From the NCBI GenBank assembly GCA_022376515.1, contig WTXI01000017.1, forward strand, positions 496,001-560,000: a DNA stretch of 64,000 bases, read 5' to 3'. The position numbers were made by a program, and so were the translations under genes. Source of the DNA: Lactifluus volemus. Taxonomy: Eukaryota > Basidiomycota > Agaricomycetes > Russulales > Russulaceae. The notes beneath the pieces were generated by a model. The model was not told where the DNA came from, did no database searches, and saw only the letters and a list, made by a program, of their open reading frames with translations. Positions 46,922 to 58,773 of this stretch are shown piece after piece (position 1 is the first letter of the stretch; every line of letters begins with the position of its first letter).

Positions 46922-48239
46922 AGTCAGTTGTATGTAATTGTATTTTTTTCGAGATTTATACCTTGCCAGTGGGCCGATATGGGATGGGTGGCGATGGCTC
47001 CCCTGCTTCATGACATAACAAGACATGCCATCCGACTCGGACTCGGAGAGTCGGAGGAATACTTGTTCGATAAATACCACACTGAGGCATGTAAGAACCT
47101 GAACATCACAGCTTCTGCACCAACCCATCTTGTATGCAGCCACCACCACCACGGCAGAGCAATAGCAACGCAGGTAGTGCCAGCAGTGACTTCAAGGCCA
47201 GGCCCCGTCCAGTTGTCGCAGCCGTCCAATCACGAGGGCAACCTCGACGTTGTATCCAGGGAACCATCTCGTAAGGGTCGGCCGTATTGTCCAGAACGGG
47301 CATACACACAATACTGTATTGGACAGGTCCGTCGTCAACCACATGGTCGTTAATTCCGTTCAACGTGTCACGTGATAGGGAGACGAACATGTGGTCTGAG
47401 CCGTCCAAGTACTGTACGTCCAATCTTGTTCGATATGAAGCTCGATGGGCACCACGCTTAGTAGTACTCCTAGCTTTGGAGTGAAGTAGTTCACCCTACC
47501 TTGGGTAAGGGGGGAAAGGACAACTACGATTGACCCACCGCCCGAGCTGGGGCCTCCTGGCCCGCTTGCCGACTCCAATCATAATGTGAACGGGTCTGTT
47601 ACGGTAGAAGGGTCCTGATATGAAACTTTCCGTCAGGAAAACCTAATCTTGAGTAGCGTAGCAATAATCGAAGTATACAATCCTAGCGATCGCCTAAGAC
47701 ATGAACAAACAATGGCAGATTGCAACTTGAATAACACGCAATACTGTACAACGCCACATCATGATGCTCGCTAGATGTTCCCTCGGCTAAAATGCAGCTA
47801 GCGGGCACCCAAATTATCTCCAGTTTCACCATTCTTTTGCTTATGTCTTTATCTATAAATCGTTCATTTCTTGGCTAAAATTCAGCCAGTGGATGCTATT
47901 GGTGTACCAAATTCGCTAACTCAAGGCTGTGTACACATCTCTACAGTGTTGCTATTTGCTAAATGGGTGTAAATATCTTAGCGGTGGTGGCGGCAGCGTC
48001 AAGCGCCGTGACCCTCCGTGCACGATCACCGCATGGCCAATCGTCTTCACGTTGACGACGAGCTTTCTCGCTCAACCTGTTCCAACAGAGTAGCCTCACG
48101 ACAATCTGCGCGCTCGTTGACGGTCGCCCACTCCTGCTCTACGTTCTCGACAGTCCCCTTGGACTGAGCCTTGTGGGCGTCCATCATCTCAATGAGTCGC
48201 ACAATTCCGTAACCTCGCACGTGTATGTCGTATCCTGTT
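46922..48239. other. No supported gene
   Basis: Overlapping frames on both strands at 46970-47580 have no recognisable family. A minus-strand frame at 48047-48598 overlaps the start of the sedolisin duplication unit and is not conserved as a frame in the second unit, so I do not call it. Confidence 0.35.
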
Positions 48240-48983
48240 CGGCAATCCGATCTTGCTCGGGGTTTTTTGCGATCTTTGGTGGAAGTACTTCCAGTTCGAG
48301 TTCTGATCGTGCCGGAAATTGGAGAAGGCTCTATGATCAAGTGGTTTTGTAACGCCTTTCTGATAGCCCCTCTAGTAGAACAAATGACCCGAATATGAAC
48401 CTGAGGGTGAGAACAACGTAATAGCGGGCATGGGCATGGGTGCCCGCCCACACCTAAAGAAATTCGGAATGAATTGGGAGCAACTCGAGCTGCACCGCCG
48501 ATCCGGTACAGTGCGCGCGCACTGCATAAGGGGCGGGAGCATACTAGCAAGAGAATAAAACCGATTTCAATGGGGCGCTGGCCTCGAAAATAAGTCAAAA
48601 GAACTTAACAAAAGGCGCCAGAAACAAAAGGGCACTGAGGATAGAGTGCCAGTTGACGAGGGCCCGTTGGGTCTACAGTTTCTCCTGATACTGTGTCATA
48701 TACTGTACAGGAATTTAATAAAGGTGTATGATCAATATCGTTACTGGTGAGACTGAAGACAGGCGAGGATTGTGATGTCGAAGTGTTAGGTGATGAAGAC
48801 CGTAGTAACTCGGCCTAAAACTCGCCGCAATCATATCGCTTACTCGGAGTATTTGCGTACTAGTTATCAGTTACCTCGCCGAAGCAAGCATCATGAGACA
48901 GATACTTATAATGTTCCTCTTAGTCGAGGCTCTTTGCAACGGAGTGAAGTGAACATATCGAAACCAGCGTCCTTTAGCATCTT

Positions 48984-49434
48984 TTTTTTTTTTGGAGAGC
49001 GCTTTATTTCAGGGAACTAGCTAATCGCTAACTACCGAAAAATAAGTGCTAAGTGTCAGGTGATTTACCATCAGCTTATCTTAGGCGCTTTATACGGGCC
49101 GGTGGACCGGGGTGAGGGAGAAATGTATTTACGCACATTCCCGGGGATAGTGTGGGACTCAGAACACTTCACCTGGGGCAGCTATCGTGGCCTCCTACCC
49201 ACTAAAACTTCACGATTGTGGAGCCAGTTGTATGGGGGGTCCCCATGTTGTCGAAGGACAAGATCCTAGGTGTGGGCTACTAGCAAGTTACCAGTGGGGT
49301 GAATTTTTTGTTTCTCTTGATTTTCGTGGCAGCTATTTAATCGTTGGTGAGTCCCGTATTGATTACCTTATACCATCTTGTTCTGATCTCGTTCTCGTTG
49401 TGGTTGCATGATTGGATGGCTCTTTCATAACGGA
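48984..49434 (-). mobile_element. Poly(A)-tailed retroposed insert with 16-bp target duplication
   Basis: The insert is bounded by CGTCCTTTAGCATCTT at 48968-48983 and again at 49435-49450. On its plus-strand left edge is a T run, i.e. a poly(A) tail on the minus strand; 5' of it on the minus strand is AATAAA about 14 nt from the tail. A direct repeat of this length plus a poly(A) tail is the mark of LINE-type target-primed integration, so this is a SINE, a truncated LINE or a processed gene copy. I do not recognise a coding frame or Pol III boxes in it. Confidence 0.75.
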
Positions 49435-49788
49435 CGTCCTTTAGCATCTTGTTTAGCAAACGGTAAATTGTGACATCCAAGTGGCAATCTTGCGGATCAG
49501 CCGGACCGCCTATGGATCTGACTTAGATCGCGTCTCAACACCTCGGATACTCTCACTTCTATATTTCGCGATGGAACACCAATGAAATATGGCGGCGTAG
49601 ACCAGCAGCTGGAATGCAGTCTAGTAAACGGCTATTCCGGATACTGCCGGTACTAGTACTAACGAGGGAACTCAGGGAACCCCAGCTGAGAATGCTTGCA
49701 ACATAAACGCCGTGATGCCTGCTTTCTCATATATCATCCTGTCCTCTCTGTTTTTCACCTCGCTCTCTGTTTTTCCGGGCCCTTGCAC

Positions 49789-51928
49789 ATGTATTGGCTT
49801 TCCGTGCTCTCTATCCTTACCGCTCTCTCTTCCGGCCTTGCCATTCCCTCAGCGTCCGAGTCAATCTGGAATGACTTTAGAGTAAAGCACGCGTGGGCCA
49901 CCCTGCCTAAGAAATGGAATTGGCTAAATTATCCTCCTGCCAATACTACAATTGACCTTCGCATTGCTCTCAAGTCACGCGACGACGGTGCTTTGATCGA
50001 TGAGCTCTACCAGATAAGCGACCCCAATCATCCAAAGTATGTCTATATTCCTTCTGCCGTTCTCTCTCCCTCGAGCACATGCTCAATTATACTACCCCCA
50101 GATACGGTGCGCATCTATCAAAGGAGGAAGTTGCTAAGCTGGCCGCGCCACATCCATACACTCTCGAGCTCGTCAAGTCCTGGCTCGATTACCATGGGGT
50201 CAATCTCGCAGCTGTCTCGACCACACACGGTGGCAACTGGCTGACAATCCTCAAAATACCTCTGGACCGAGCAAATGCTCTCCTCGGCGCATCTTACCAG
50301 CTCTATCGCAATGAGGAGACGAACGAGATCGTCCTGCGGACGATTGGTTATTCCCTTCCTACTGCCCTGTCTGAACATGTCGAGACTGTCGCACCAACGA
50401 CATATTTTGGTTCTCCCCGCGCATTGCAGCAGACCCCGCAACTACACCTGACCCCGCCTAAGGGTAATCTAGAGCCGCAAAACGTGCTAGCATATGGTAG
50501 CACCCCGGCCTCATGCTCGAACACCATTACACCAACATGCTTACGTGCGCTATACAACACGCTGGCGTATGTACCGAGCGCCACGGAAAGTAACCAGCTC
50601 GGGATCACAGGATACTTGGACCAGTTTGCAAGTTACCAGGACTTGACAGAGTTCATGCTACAGTTTCGCCCGGATGCTGTACGTGCAAATTTCACGGTTG
50701 AGCAGGTTAATGGAGGTGGAAACAATCAATCTAATCCAGGCTATGAGGTTCGTATTGTGCAATTCTGAGAGGGTGTCGTAATGTTAAGCGATATCATGCA
50801 GGCCGACCTGGACGTCCAATACGGCGGGGCAATGACCTTCCCAACCCCGAATATCTTTTACAGCACGGGCGGCTCTCCACCATTCATTCCCGACTCCAAC
50901 ACCACGTCGAACACGAATGAACCTTATCTGAACTGGCTGAACTTCATTTTGGAGCAGGAGACGATCCCGCAGACGATCAGCACATCATATGGCGATGACG
51001 AGCAAACTGTCCCGCCTGACTATGCAAGGAGCGTATGCGGCTTGTTTGCTATGGTTGGCTTGAGAGGTGTCAGCCTCCTCTTTGGGAGTGGCGATAATGG
51101 TGTCGGTGCTGGATCTTGCCTAACAAATGATGGCACGAACCGAACTCAATTCATTCCGTCTTTTCCCGCATCTTGTGAGCGATACTCTTTTGATTATAAT
51201 ACCCACGCACTCATTACCTGATTGTGGTGTTTAGGCCCTTTCGTCACGACCGTTGGTGGCACCACTGGTGTGGGTCCAGAGATCGCTGCTAACCTGTCCG
51301 GTGGAGGGTTTTCAAACTACTTTCCACGGCCGCGGTATCAAGAATCTGCGGTCTCGTCCTACCTCGCGCACATTAGCGGGAAATATGCTGGCTTATTCAA
51401 GTGAGAGAGCTCGTTGTAGCATCTGGCCTTCGTGTTGCTGATCGTTGTACAGCCCACGCGGCCGTGCATACCCGGACATATCCGCACAGGCGCTGAATTT
51501 CCAGATCGTGTTCAATGGACAGGTTGGAGGTATTTCGGGCACAAGTTGCTCCACTCCGGTGTGTCTTATCCTACCTTCCTTTTTCCGTCGGCCTAGCTCA
51601 CCTTGTTACAGACTGCCGCTGGGATCATCTCCCTCCTGAACGACTTTAGGATCTCACAGTGCCAGCCGCCACTTGGTTTTCTCAACCCTCTCCTCTACTC
51701 GAGTGCCTCTAAGGGCATCAATGCAATCACCTCTGGCTCGAATCCCGGTTGCGGGACTCAAGGATTTTCAGCCATGGCTGGGTGGAATCCTGTGTGTAGT
51801 GCCCTTGAATGTATTTCTGCGTGGTGGACGATACTGATTGTTCACATTCGCACTAGGTCACAGGTCTTGGGACGCCCGACTTTTTGAGGTTGAAGGGTAT
51901 TCTTTCTCGGCTTCGATACGGATGGTGA
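49789..51928 (+). CDS. Secreted sedolisin (peptidase S53), copy 1
   Basis: Seven exons (49789-50036, 50102-50747, 50802-51174, 51235-51400, 51453-51558, 51612-51791, 51857-51928) give 596 aa. The N-terminus [20 protein letters not shown] is a signal peptide. A kumamolisin-type prodomain follows ([27 protein letters not shown]). The catalytic Glu and Asp are in EADLDVQY, with the Glu codon the last of exon 2. The oxyanion Asp lies in GSGDNGVG and the nucleophile Ser in GTSCSTP. The C-terminal calcium-site region is [13 protein letters not shown]53 enzymes are acid serine-carboxyl proteases, in fungi often tripeptidyl peptidases secreted for nutrition or host protein breakdown. An in-frame ATG at 49696 would put extra residues before the signal peptide; 49789 is preferred because it starts directly with it. 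The short C-terminal exon ends YGW. Confidence 0.92.
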
Positions 51929-51996
51929 TGGCATCGACCAATGACAAGTCTTTGCTAGTGAGGTTATGTGCCTCGATTTTTCTTGGATAGAATACT

Positions 51997-52614
51997 TGGC
52001 GGGTAATCGTGGTCTACTGTTCGTTATGGCCAAGAGTCGAAGTAGGAATCTGATATATATGTGATTTTAGGGAAGTACATCGACGCTATTGAAGCGTGGA
52101 ATGATCGCTCCGTCATCCCCTTATCTCGTTGCGGCCCCGAAAGCATGATATGACACGCAGCGTCGACTTGGGCAGATAATGTCACAATAGAGCCTTCGGA
52201 AAGGGGTGAGATGAAGATACTAATACCTTGTGATTATCCAGATGATGTTTATCGGAGAAGTGGAACAGATCTCGCTAAGAACGGAACCTGGGATGAAGTC
52301 CATGCAGTCGCATGACCGTGACGCCGTCGATGGTCGGTGTTTGCAACCAGGCCCTGCCTGTCCTTTCGTCACATAAGATGTTATCCTTTTCATATTGTCG
52401 AGTTCCGGGTCATCTTGCTCGGTCAAAAATAAGATTGTTTATCTTCGGGCGATGTGGCTCCGACACCGGAGAAGGCCTGGGCCTCGACTACTGTGAAAGA
52501 GGGGTTTGTGCGCTGGAGCGGTGAACTTCCACGAATGGAGCTCAGACAACACGTCCATGACTCCCGCACCTGCCACTGCCACCGCCAAACACGTCCTTAC
52601 TTCCGTCGATGCAG
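51997..52614. other. Spacer between duplication units
   Basis: Unique sequence relative to unit 2, with no supported gene. Confidence 0.4.
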
Positions 52615-53068
52615 CGACTCGGGTTTTTTGCGACCTTTAGTGGAAGTACTTCCAACTCGGATTCAGATCGTGCCGGAATTGGAGAAGGCTCTATGATCAA
52701 GTGGTTTTGTAACGCCTTTCAGATGGCCCCTCTAGCAAAAAAAAGGACCCGAGCATGAACGTGAGGGTGAGGACAACGTAATAGCGGGCATGGGCATGGG
52801 TGCCCGCCCACACCTAAAGAAATTCGGAATGAATTAGGAGCAACTCGAGCCGCACCGCTGATCCGGTACAGTGCCCGCATAAGGGGCGGGAGCATACTAG
52901 CAAGACAACAAAACGGATTTCACTAGGCGCTGGCCTGGAAAATAAGCCAAAATGACTTTTTATCATTATAATAATAACGAAGGGCGAGTCAAGGGAAAAC
53001 TGAGAGATAGAGTGCTAGTAGTGGGCAAAGGCCCGAGGTGTCTACAGGTTCTCCTGATACCGTGACAT

Positions 53069-54050
53069 TGTAGGGTCAGCTTAGCGGCTGGCCCCGAAAA
53101 CCTCGTTTTTGTGCAACTTAGTACGCACAAGTTCCGCTTCCTCCTCGTCTCGACCTGTGCTGCTGTCTGCCGAATTCTCCGGACTGCTTGGATTTCGTTC
53201 TCGCGCGGTTTCGATCTCGAATTGGGCCACGATCGCCCTCGGCCACGATGCGACTACGCCTCGGCCATAGACCTGTCCTCTGCGGCCTCGCGTTGCACGA
53301 CGTTTTCTCTTTGTTTCTTTCATGATTTTGGCTTGTCTCGTGCATCTCTGCTCCCGTTTCGTGCTAGTGTGCCTCGCGTTTCCCATTGTTCGTTCAGTAT
53401 GGCATCTTTCCTCTTTTTGTGCTTAGCTTTCTCCCTTTCGTCTCGGGCTGCGTGCTGTGTCTCGCGCCGCGCCCACGTTCTAGGCTGACGGCCTAACGAT
53501 CTCTCGAAGAGACCGCGAGCATCCCGTGAAGCATTCTGAGGGTGCACGCGACTTCGAAGATTATTTTAGTCCCCTTCCTCCTTGTTCCCCGCTTCACCCT
53601 AGCTTCGTGTCTCCTCCCTTTCATACCTATCTCAGTTCCGATATATTTTTCTTACTTTCATGGCCTTTGTCTTCGCACCGATAGCCTCGATACTTACCTA
53701 TGCTTCCGACTTCGACGCGTTTACCCCCTTTTAGATTACATGGCTCGAATGTACTTAAATACAGCTTCGGAATGTACAAACGAGCCAGCGAAAATCTCGC
53801 CGCTCACTTCTGTTCTCGAAATCTCGTCTGATTCTAAGTTTCCCTCAAGTTTCTTCGACTTCTTTTCCCTCAAAAACCTCGTCTATTCTCCCTCTCGCCT
53901 CCGCTTATCTCGCTTAGATCCCTCGACTTGGGACTTCTACGCGTTCTTCCTCCCCTTGCCGTCGCTCTTCTCCTTCCTTCCCTTTTGCCCCTCTGTCCAC
54001 CTTTCTCAACTTTATTTGAACTCACAAGCAGGGAGAGTTCCCCGCTTTCA
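53069..54050 (+). mobile_element. Solo LTR (family member 2)
   Basis: TGTAGGGTCAG to CCCGCTTTCA (TG to CA, 982 bp), flanked by ACAT at 53065-53068 and 54051-54054. The corresponding site in unit 1 (TCCTGATACTGTGTCATATACTG near 48686) lacks it, so it inserted after the duplication or was absent from the donor unit. Inverted relative to the copy at 16806-17781; both have 4-bp duplications, consistent with one integrase. Confidence 0.88.
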
Positions 54051-54180
54051 ACATATACTGTACTGATGAGACTGAAGGCAGGAGAGGGTCGTGATGTCGA
54101 AGATAACGATGTGCTAGAAGGCGATGGAGACCGCTACTAGTAACTCGGCCTAAAACTCGCCGCAATCATATCGCTTACTA

Positions 54181-55447
54181 GGAGGAGTTTTGTATTCACG
54201 TACTTACCTTGCTTGTTGTCGTCGGCAACCTTGCTTGCAGACACTGGAAGTTGCAAGTTGATTTCAAATTGTGCATCAACTTGAACACACAGCTTCACGG
54301 ATAGGATGGCAGAGGGCGGAAGACCCACGTTGAGTCTTCCCTGGGAACTTGAAATTTCCCATGGGAGGAAAATGCGTGTGTGCTGAAACTTGAAGCTTGT
54401 TTAGCCTGAGCACTAGGGAAATGCCGGCCGTCGTCGTCGGCTACGGAGGTTGCAAGTAGCGTAGTATGTTTCAGCAGCCACTGGCAACAGAGGGTGGGGA
54501 GCGCGGCCAGAAGCCTCGGATCAACACAAGAAAATTAGGGACGATATTTTTCATTTGAACATACTGAAACATCAGCTGTTTGCCACTTTTTCTTTGCGGC
54601 TAATTTTGGGCTCCACACCAAGTGTAAGAGGGTGAGACATGGGTAACTCGCCCTTCCCTCATTAAACCACATCACATTCTGTCGTACACCTGTCCCACAG
54701 ACGAGATTGTTCGATAAGTCGTTGGTCTGTCATTACAGGTGAGAGAATACAATTAAAAGTACGGATTACAGGTTTTTATTCCGTCATTTGAGTCGAAGCC
54801 CGATCCCATTATCCTTATGATGTCCCGCGTCGTCGTTGATCCCGTCACTCCACCCTCAGGCGAGCTCTCGTTATTTAATGTTTACATTGCGCTATCATGA
54901 TGCACAGGCAGAAGATCTCTGCGAGACCGTTGGACATGGATGTGACACTTGAAGATCAGTATATCGATCAATGATTAGAACAATTGGATGCAGAAACGTT
55001 GCAGCTAATGTCAAATAGTTATCTGTCACAGAAAGGTGAGAGATACTAGTAGCAGTGTTCAGTTGTGTGTAGCCAGTGGTGGAATTTCTGCATGCTCGCT
55101 TCTGGTGGTCCTGCCAGTGGTTAGTAGTTACAGCGATGTCAATTAGATGTAAGTTACATTTATGTTTCAACAGTCCCACAACCGAAACTTACAGGCCAAA
55201 AAAGGGTGACAGATATAATCGCGATTTGTCCTCGTCGGACGCGTTCCATGCTACGGTAATTATTTGAATGGAGAAAGTGGCAAAACAGGTGGGTGTGTAC
55301 AACAGAATGTGGATATAGGTTTAAGTTGGGATATCAATGCCAACTACGCCCGTCCCGAGTACAGACCTCAAAGTTGCACAAACGAGTTTGATCGAATTTT
55401 AGGAGGTTACCTGTCGAAAACTCCTGAAACAGGCGAACTTTCGATGA
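54181..55447. other. Sequence unique to unit 2, with a small unrecognised frame
   Basis: It has no counterpart in unit 1 and could be another insertion. A 62-codon frame at 55264-55452 (GCVQQNVDIGLSWDINANYA, LGGYLSKTPETGELSMR) has a protein-like composition and runs to the unit boundary, but I do not recognise it. About 54200-54260 repeats CTTGCTTG-type stretches. Confidence 0.4.
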
Positions 55448-55767
55448 GGTAACGCTAAATTGTGACATCTAATCTTGCGGATCAGCCGGACCGCGTAGAC
55501 GCAATTGATTTAGATCGCGTCTCAACACCTCGGACATTTCATGATGATGGAACTGCACCAACGAAATATGGAGTAGACCAGCAGCTGTCTAGTAAACGGC
55601 TATTAATGACCACGCAGGTACTAGTACTAACGAGGGAATTCAGGGAAAACCAGTTTCACTTCGGCTTTGGTTCGAAATGCACCATAAAAGCCGTGATGCC
55701 CGCTTTCTCATACATCATCCTGTCCTCTCCATTTTCCACCTCCCCCTATTTTTGCGGGCCCTTGCAC

Positions 55768-57912
55768 ATGCGTTGGCTTTCCGTGCTCTCTGTCCTTACC
55801 GCAGTCTCTCCAGGCCTTGCCATTCCCTCCGCGTTCGAGTCAACCTGGCATAACGTGACAGTAAAGCACGCGTGGGACGCCCCGCCTACGAAATGGGATT
55901 TGCTAGGTCATCCTCCTGCCAACGCTACGATCGACCTTCGCATTGCTCTCAAGTCAAGCGACGACGGTGCTTTGGTCGATGAGCTCTACAAGATGAGCGA
56001 CCCCCATAATCCAAAGTACATCTGTATTCCTTCTGTCATGCTCCATCCCTCGCGCACACTGGCATGCTCAATTATACTACCCCCAGATACGGTGCGCATC
56101 TATCAAAGGAGGAAGTCGCCAAGCTGGTCGCGCCACATCCACGCACTCTCGAGCTCGTCAAGTCCTGGCTCGATTACCATCGGGTCAATCCCGCAGCTGT
56201 CTCGACCACACACGGTGGCAACTGGCTGACAATCCTCAAAATACCTGTGCGCCAAGCAAATACTCTCCTCAGCGCATCTTACAAGCTCTATCGTAATGAG
56301 GAGACGAAAAAGATCATCATGCGGACGACTCATTATTCTCTTCCTACTGTTCTGTCGGAACATGTTCAGACTGTCGCACCAACAACATATTTTGGCACTC
56401 CACGTGCATTTCTGCAGACCCAGAAACTACACCGGACGTTTCCTAAGGGTGATCTAGAGATGCGAAATGCGCTAGCATATGGTAGCACCCCGGCCTCATG
56501 CTCGAATACCATTACACCAACATGCTTACGTGCGCTATACAACACGCTGGAATATGTACCGAGCGCCACGGAAAGTAACCAGCTCGGGATCACAGGATAC
56601 TTGGACCAGTTTGCAAGTTACCAGGACTTGACAGAGTTCATGATACAGTTTCGCCCGGATGCTGTACATGCAAATTTCACGGTTGAGCAGATTAACGGAG
56701 GTGGAAACAATCAATCTAATCCAGGCAGTGAGGTTCGTATTGTGCAATTCTGAGAGGGTGTCGTAATGTTAAGCGATATCATGCAGGCCGACCTGGACGT
56801 CCAATACGGCGGGGCGATGTCCTTCCCGACCCCGAATACCTTTTACAGCACGGACGGCTCTCCACCATTCATCCCCGACTCCAACATCACGTTGAACTCG
56901 AATGAACCTTATCTGAACTGGCTGAACTTCATCTTAGAGCAGGAGACGATCCCGCAGACGATCAGCACGTTATATGGTGATCACGAGCAAACAGTCCCGC
57001 CCGACTATGCAAGGAGCGTATGCGGCTTGTTTGCTATGGTTGGCTTGAGAGGTGTCAGCCTCCTCTTTGGGAGTGGCGATAATGGCGTCGGTGCTGGATC
57101 TTGCCTAACAAATGACGGCACTAACCGAACTCAATTCATCCCGTTTTTTCCAGCATCTTGTGGGCGATATTCTTTTTATTATAATACGTACGCACTCATC
57201 ACTTGATTGTGGTGTTTAGGCCCTTTCGTCACGACCGTTGGTGGCACCACTGGTGTGGGTCCAGAGATCGCTGCTAATTCCTCCGGTGGAGGGTTTTCAA
57301 ACTACTTTCCGCGGCCGCGGTATCAGGAATCTGCCGTCTCGTCCTACCTCGCGCACATTGACGGGCAATATTCTGGCTTGTTCAAGTGAGAGAACTTGTT
57401 GTGGCATCTAGCCTTCGCGTTGCTGATCGTTGTACAGCTCATCCGGCCGTGCATACCCGGACATATCCGCACAGGCGCTGAATTTCCAAATCGTGTTCAA
57501 TGGACAGGTTGGAGGTATTTCGGGCACAAGTTGCTCCACTCCGGTGTGTCTTATCCTACCTTCCATTTTACGTCGGTCCAGCTCACCTTGTTACAGACTG
57601 CCGCTGGGATCATCTCCCTCCTGAACGACTTTAGGATCTCACAGTGCCAGCCGCCACTTGGTTTTCTCAACCCTCTCCTTTACACGAGTGCCTCTAAGGG
57701 CTTCAATGCAATCACCTCTGGCTCGAATCCAGGTTGCGGGACTCAAGGATTTTCAGCCATGGCTGGGTGGAATCCTGTGTGTAGTGCCTTTGAATGTATT
57801 TCTGTGTGGTGGGTGATACTGATTATCATATTCGTACCAGGTCACCGGTCTTGGGACGCCCGATTTTTTGAAGTTAAAGGGTATTCTTTCTCAGCTTCGA
57901 TACGGATGTTGA
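55768..57912 (+). CDS. Secreted sedolisin (peptidase S53), copy 2
   Basis: Same seven-exon plan and same length (596 aa) as copy 1: 55768-56015, 56087-56732, 56787-57159, 57220-57385, 57438-57543, 57597-57776, 57841-57912. Signal peptide [20 protein letters not shown]. The catalytic residues are retained (Glu and Asp in EADLDVQY, Asp in GSGDNGVG, Ser in GTSCSTP). Differences from copy 1 concentrate in the prodomain and around [30 protein letters not shown] and [16 protein letters not shown], while the catalytic domain is nearly identical. This suggests either purifying selection on the mature enzyme or gene conversion. The C-terminus ends YGC. All splice sites are conserved between the two copies. 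Confidence 0.92.
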
Positions 57913-57983
57913 TGGCGTCGACCACTGGCAAGTCTTTGCAAGTGAGGTTATGTGCTTCGATATTTCTTGGATAGAATACTTGC

Positions 57984-58165
57984 CAGTTATAAGTTACCTG
58001 CCGAAGCAAGACAGAGACTGACAACATCCGTGGCTCTGAGCCGAGACCCATGCAGTCGTTTTGCAACAAAGTAAAGCGAACACATGGAAAACCAGCTGGT
58101 AAATTGTACATCTAACCTTGCGGATCAGCCGGACCGCATAGGCTGGAACTGAGTCAGTCGCGGAT
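57984..58165 (+). repeat. Truncated third duplication unit
   Basis: AGTTACCTGCCGAAGCAAG (as near 48878) is followed by GGTAAATTGTACATCTAACC and CTTGCGGATCAGCCGGACCG (as near 49461 and 55453). It therefore joins without interruption the two parts that flank the retroposed insert in unit 1. The unit stops before the sedolisin gene and MULE-related sequence follows. Confidence 0.75.
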
Positions 58166-58214
58166 GTAATTCTTGCTCGGTCACCACCAAACTTGACATA
58201 TGGCATCCACAGTT

Positions 58215-58467
58215 TTTGAAACTTGACTCCCAAGTGACACACCCGTTTCGGAATGTAGATTAGTCATGTATTACTCATCAATGCGGAGAACGAAATTTAA
58301 TAAAATCAAAAGTACAACTGTTTATTGTTTTTGTATTGTTTTTGTTTACTGTGGAGTAATAATAATTAATTATTAATTAAATGCGTGCAGATGTGGACTG
58401 TGGCCGGAGCGCGTCCAAGGGGGAGGGGAGCGCGTTCACGCGTTCACCAACCATGTTTCCCGCAGTT
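58215..58467 (+). repeat. 253-bp direct repeat D1 (partner 61985-62239)
   Basis: It runs AGTTTTTGAAACTTGACTCC to CACCAACCATGTTTCCCGCA. The partner differs at very few positions (CCAACCG near its end). The AT-rich middle contains TAATAATAATTAATTATTAA. D1 and D2 both lie immediately left of a GTTTCCCGCA end, one at each MULE copy. Confidence 0.88.
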
Positions 58468-58680
58468 GGCCTAATTAGACTCCCAGGTCACGCACCATAT
58501 TGGGAACGACACCGACAGCATGGTGTGGGTGATTACAAATACTAGTATTTTTTAAACTCAGGAAAAAAGTGTTGATGATGAGTAATTTCGATAACTAGTT
58601 ACTGAAACATAAGCACCCGCCCGTCTGTCTCACCTCCATCGCCTCCCCCTCTCTCATCTCGTGTCTTTATATGTTGCCGC

Positions 58681-58773
58681 CATCGCCTGCCTCTCGTGTC
58701 GCCCGCCTCCATCGCCTGCCTCTCGTGTCGCCCGCCTCCGTCGCCTGCCTCTCGTGTCGCCCGCCTCCATCGC
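58681..58773 (+). repeat. 29-bp minisatellite, three copies
   Basis: Three tandem copies of CATCGCCTGCCTCTCGTG plus TCGCCCGCCTC (29 bp) followed by a partial unit; one copy has CG for CA at the start. The frame across it is open on the plus strand but is low complexity. Confidence 0.88.

Larger units (their letters stand above)
48240..51996 (+). repeat. Tandem duplication unit 1 (sedolisin array)
   Basis: It matches 52615-57986 in direct orientation. Anchors are TGGTGGAAGTACTTCCAG near 48280 (52630), GGGCATGGGCATGGGTGCCC near 48426 (52788), ACTCGGCCTAAAACTCGCCG near 48808 (54143), CTTGCGGATCAGCCGGACCG near 49489 (55483) and then the whole sedolisin gene. Unit 1 carries a retroposed insert at 48984-49434; unit 2 carries a solo LTR. 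Confidence 0.88.
52615..57986 (+). repeat. Tandem duplication unit 2 (sedolisin array)
   Basis: Second copy of the unit starting at 48240. It is longer because of the solo LTR (53069-54050) and about 1.25 kb of additional sequence at 54181-55447. Order and orientation of all shared parts are the same. Confidence 0.88.

Noticed and set aside
46970..47580. Overlapping minus-strand frames (73-105 codons)
   Set aside because: No consistent spliced product and no recognised motif.
48047..48598. 183-codon minus-strand frame
   Set aside because: It overlaps the duplicated unit, but the frame is not preserved in the second unit at 52615-53065, as expected for non-coding DNA.
53081..54066. Several open frames on both strands
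   Set aside because: They are inside the solo LTR and are not conserved as frames in the copy at 16806-17781.
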